Shown here one piece after another: positions 5,635-6,156 of a stretch of DNA of 6,156 nucleotides. This DNA comes from Clostridiales bacterium (GTDB taxonomy: Bacteria; Bacillota; Clostridia; Lachnospirales; Lachnospiraceae): assembly GCA_020859965.1 (NCBI GenBank), contig JAJBVF010000324.1, forward strand, positions 1 through 6,156, written 5' to 3'. Below the pieces are notes generated by a model. It searched no databases. It was not told where the DNA came from and saw only the letters and a program-made list of their open reading frames with translations. Within the stretch, counting starts at the first letter, position 1. Every line of letters begins with the position of its first letter. Made by a program: the position numbers and the translations under genes.

Positions 5635-6156
5635 TCATTTGCTTTCTATTTCAGAATATTCTCCATACTCGCACCCTATGTTGTATGCAGAAATGTCGTC
5701 AATCAGAGATTTCCCATTTTTTTCCTTGCGATACAGCTTTATGCGTCCGACTCCATTCCCGCCGTTCCAGAGGCGATTGTGGCGTTTGCTGCCGTCAGGG
5801 GCTTCGTAGCTGACCAAAAGCATATCCCTTTTTCTACAGCGGACGCAGGTTTCCATGATCACCTGTCGGTTTTCCTGCCGGACACGCCACTGAATTTCGT
5901 TTTCCGTCTCTTTACAGGAAAATTTTGTTTTACAGCCGGTCCAGAATTTGGAAAAATTGAATTCGTAAGATGTCCCTTCATAGAAAAAAGCACCGAGCAG
6001 AATCCGATTCAATGGAACGAAGTAGATTTTGGGTCTGCCACCGCCGATATCGAAGACACTGTTTTGCAACTGCAGTCCAGAGATATTGCTGATCAGGTGA
6101 TTGGAGGACAGCCATACCCATGGAGAGGTAAAGTTTCGTCCCCAGTTTTTGTCAGC
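5635..6156 (-). CDS. Tocopherol cyclase-like protein (5' end missing)
   Basis: The frame is open from the right edge to TGA at 5635-5637, giving 173 residues. It has no ATG or Shine-Dalgarno near the visible N-terminus; a TTG at 6069 is internal. The sequence carries stretches I associate with bacterial tocopherol cyclase-like proteins: DKNWGRNFTSPWVWLSSNH at the visible start, VFDIGGGRPKIYFVPLNR, then SYEFNFSKFWTG and EAPDGSKRHNRLWNGGNGVG near the end. Plant and cyanobacterial tocopherol cyclase closes the chromanol ring from a prenylated hydroquinone. Bacterial homologues in anaerobic Firmicutes have no known tocopherol pathway and their role is unknown, so the name shows family only. Notable cysteines occur as CKTKFSC and CVRC. 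The stop overlaps an alternative start of the next gene by ATGA, and the accepted start is 35 bases beyond it. About 120-150 N-terminal residues are probably missing, judged from the usual family length near 300. Confidence 0.8.
   Translation of the reverse strand, partial: ADKNWGRNFTSPWVWLSSNHLISNISGLQLQNSVFDIGGGRPKIYFVPLNRILLGAFFYEGTSYEFNFSKFWTGCKTKFSCKETENEIQWRVRQENRQVIMETCVRCRKRDMLLVSYEAPDGSKRHNRLWNGGNGVGRIKLYRKEKNGKSLIDDISAYNIGCEYGEYSEIESK

Overview
The window looks like chromosomal DNA from a gut-type Clostridia, most likely a Lachnospiraceae-like Firmicute. The reasons are strong purine-rich Shine-Dalgarno sites, a TTG start, tight gene packing, a class B sortase, and protein families common in that group. 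The taxonomic call is an inference from style and gene content; no rRNA or marker gene is present.

The left part (2-2965) is on the + strand. It holds the 3' end of a small protein with a sigma-70 region 4-like helix-turn-helix, a complete DEAD/DEAH (SF2) helicase starting at a TTG, a possible 20-codon micro-ORF, and a complete class B sortase. HTH regulator, SF2 helicase and SrtB together are typical of integrative/conjugative or phage-derived accessory DNA, so this is probably the edge of a mobile or formerly mobile region. No integrase, relaxase, att site or sortase substrate is visible.

The right part (2970-6156) is a compact - strand cluster, transcribed right to left. Its order is the 3' end of a tocopherol-cyclase-like gene, an NAD(P)H-dependent flavin oxidoreductase, an ACT-domain protein, a nitrilase-superfamily amidohydrolase, and a Cof-type HAD phosphatase. 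Gaps are -4 or 35, 13, 58 and 35 bases, which suggests one operon. The HAD gene is split by an apparent one-base insertion in a short A/T-run tract near 3298-3306, so it is a pseudogene, a sequencing error, or (less likely) a recoded gene.

The two halves converge: the sortase and HAD stop codons are four bases apart with no visible terminator. The most thought-provoking pairing is the tocopherol-cyclase-like gene directly upstream of a quinone-reductase-like flavoprotein. Known tocopherol cyclases act on hydroquinones, which this flavoprotein class can produce from quinones. No gap longer than 80 bases lies between genes, and I found no RNA genes, CRISPR array or insertion sequence.
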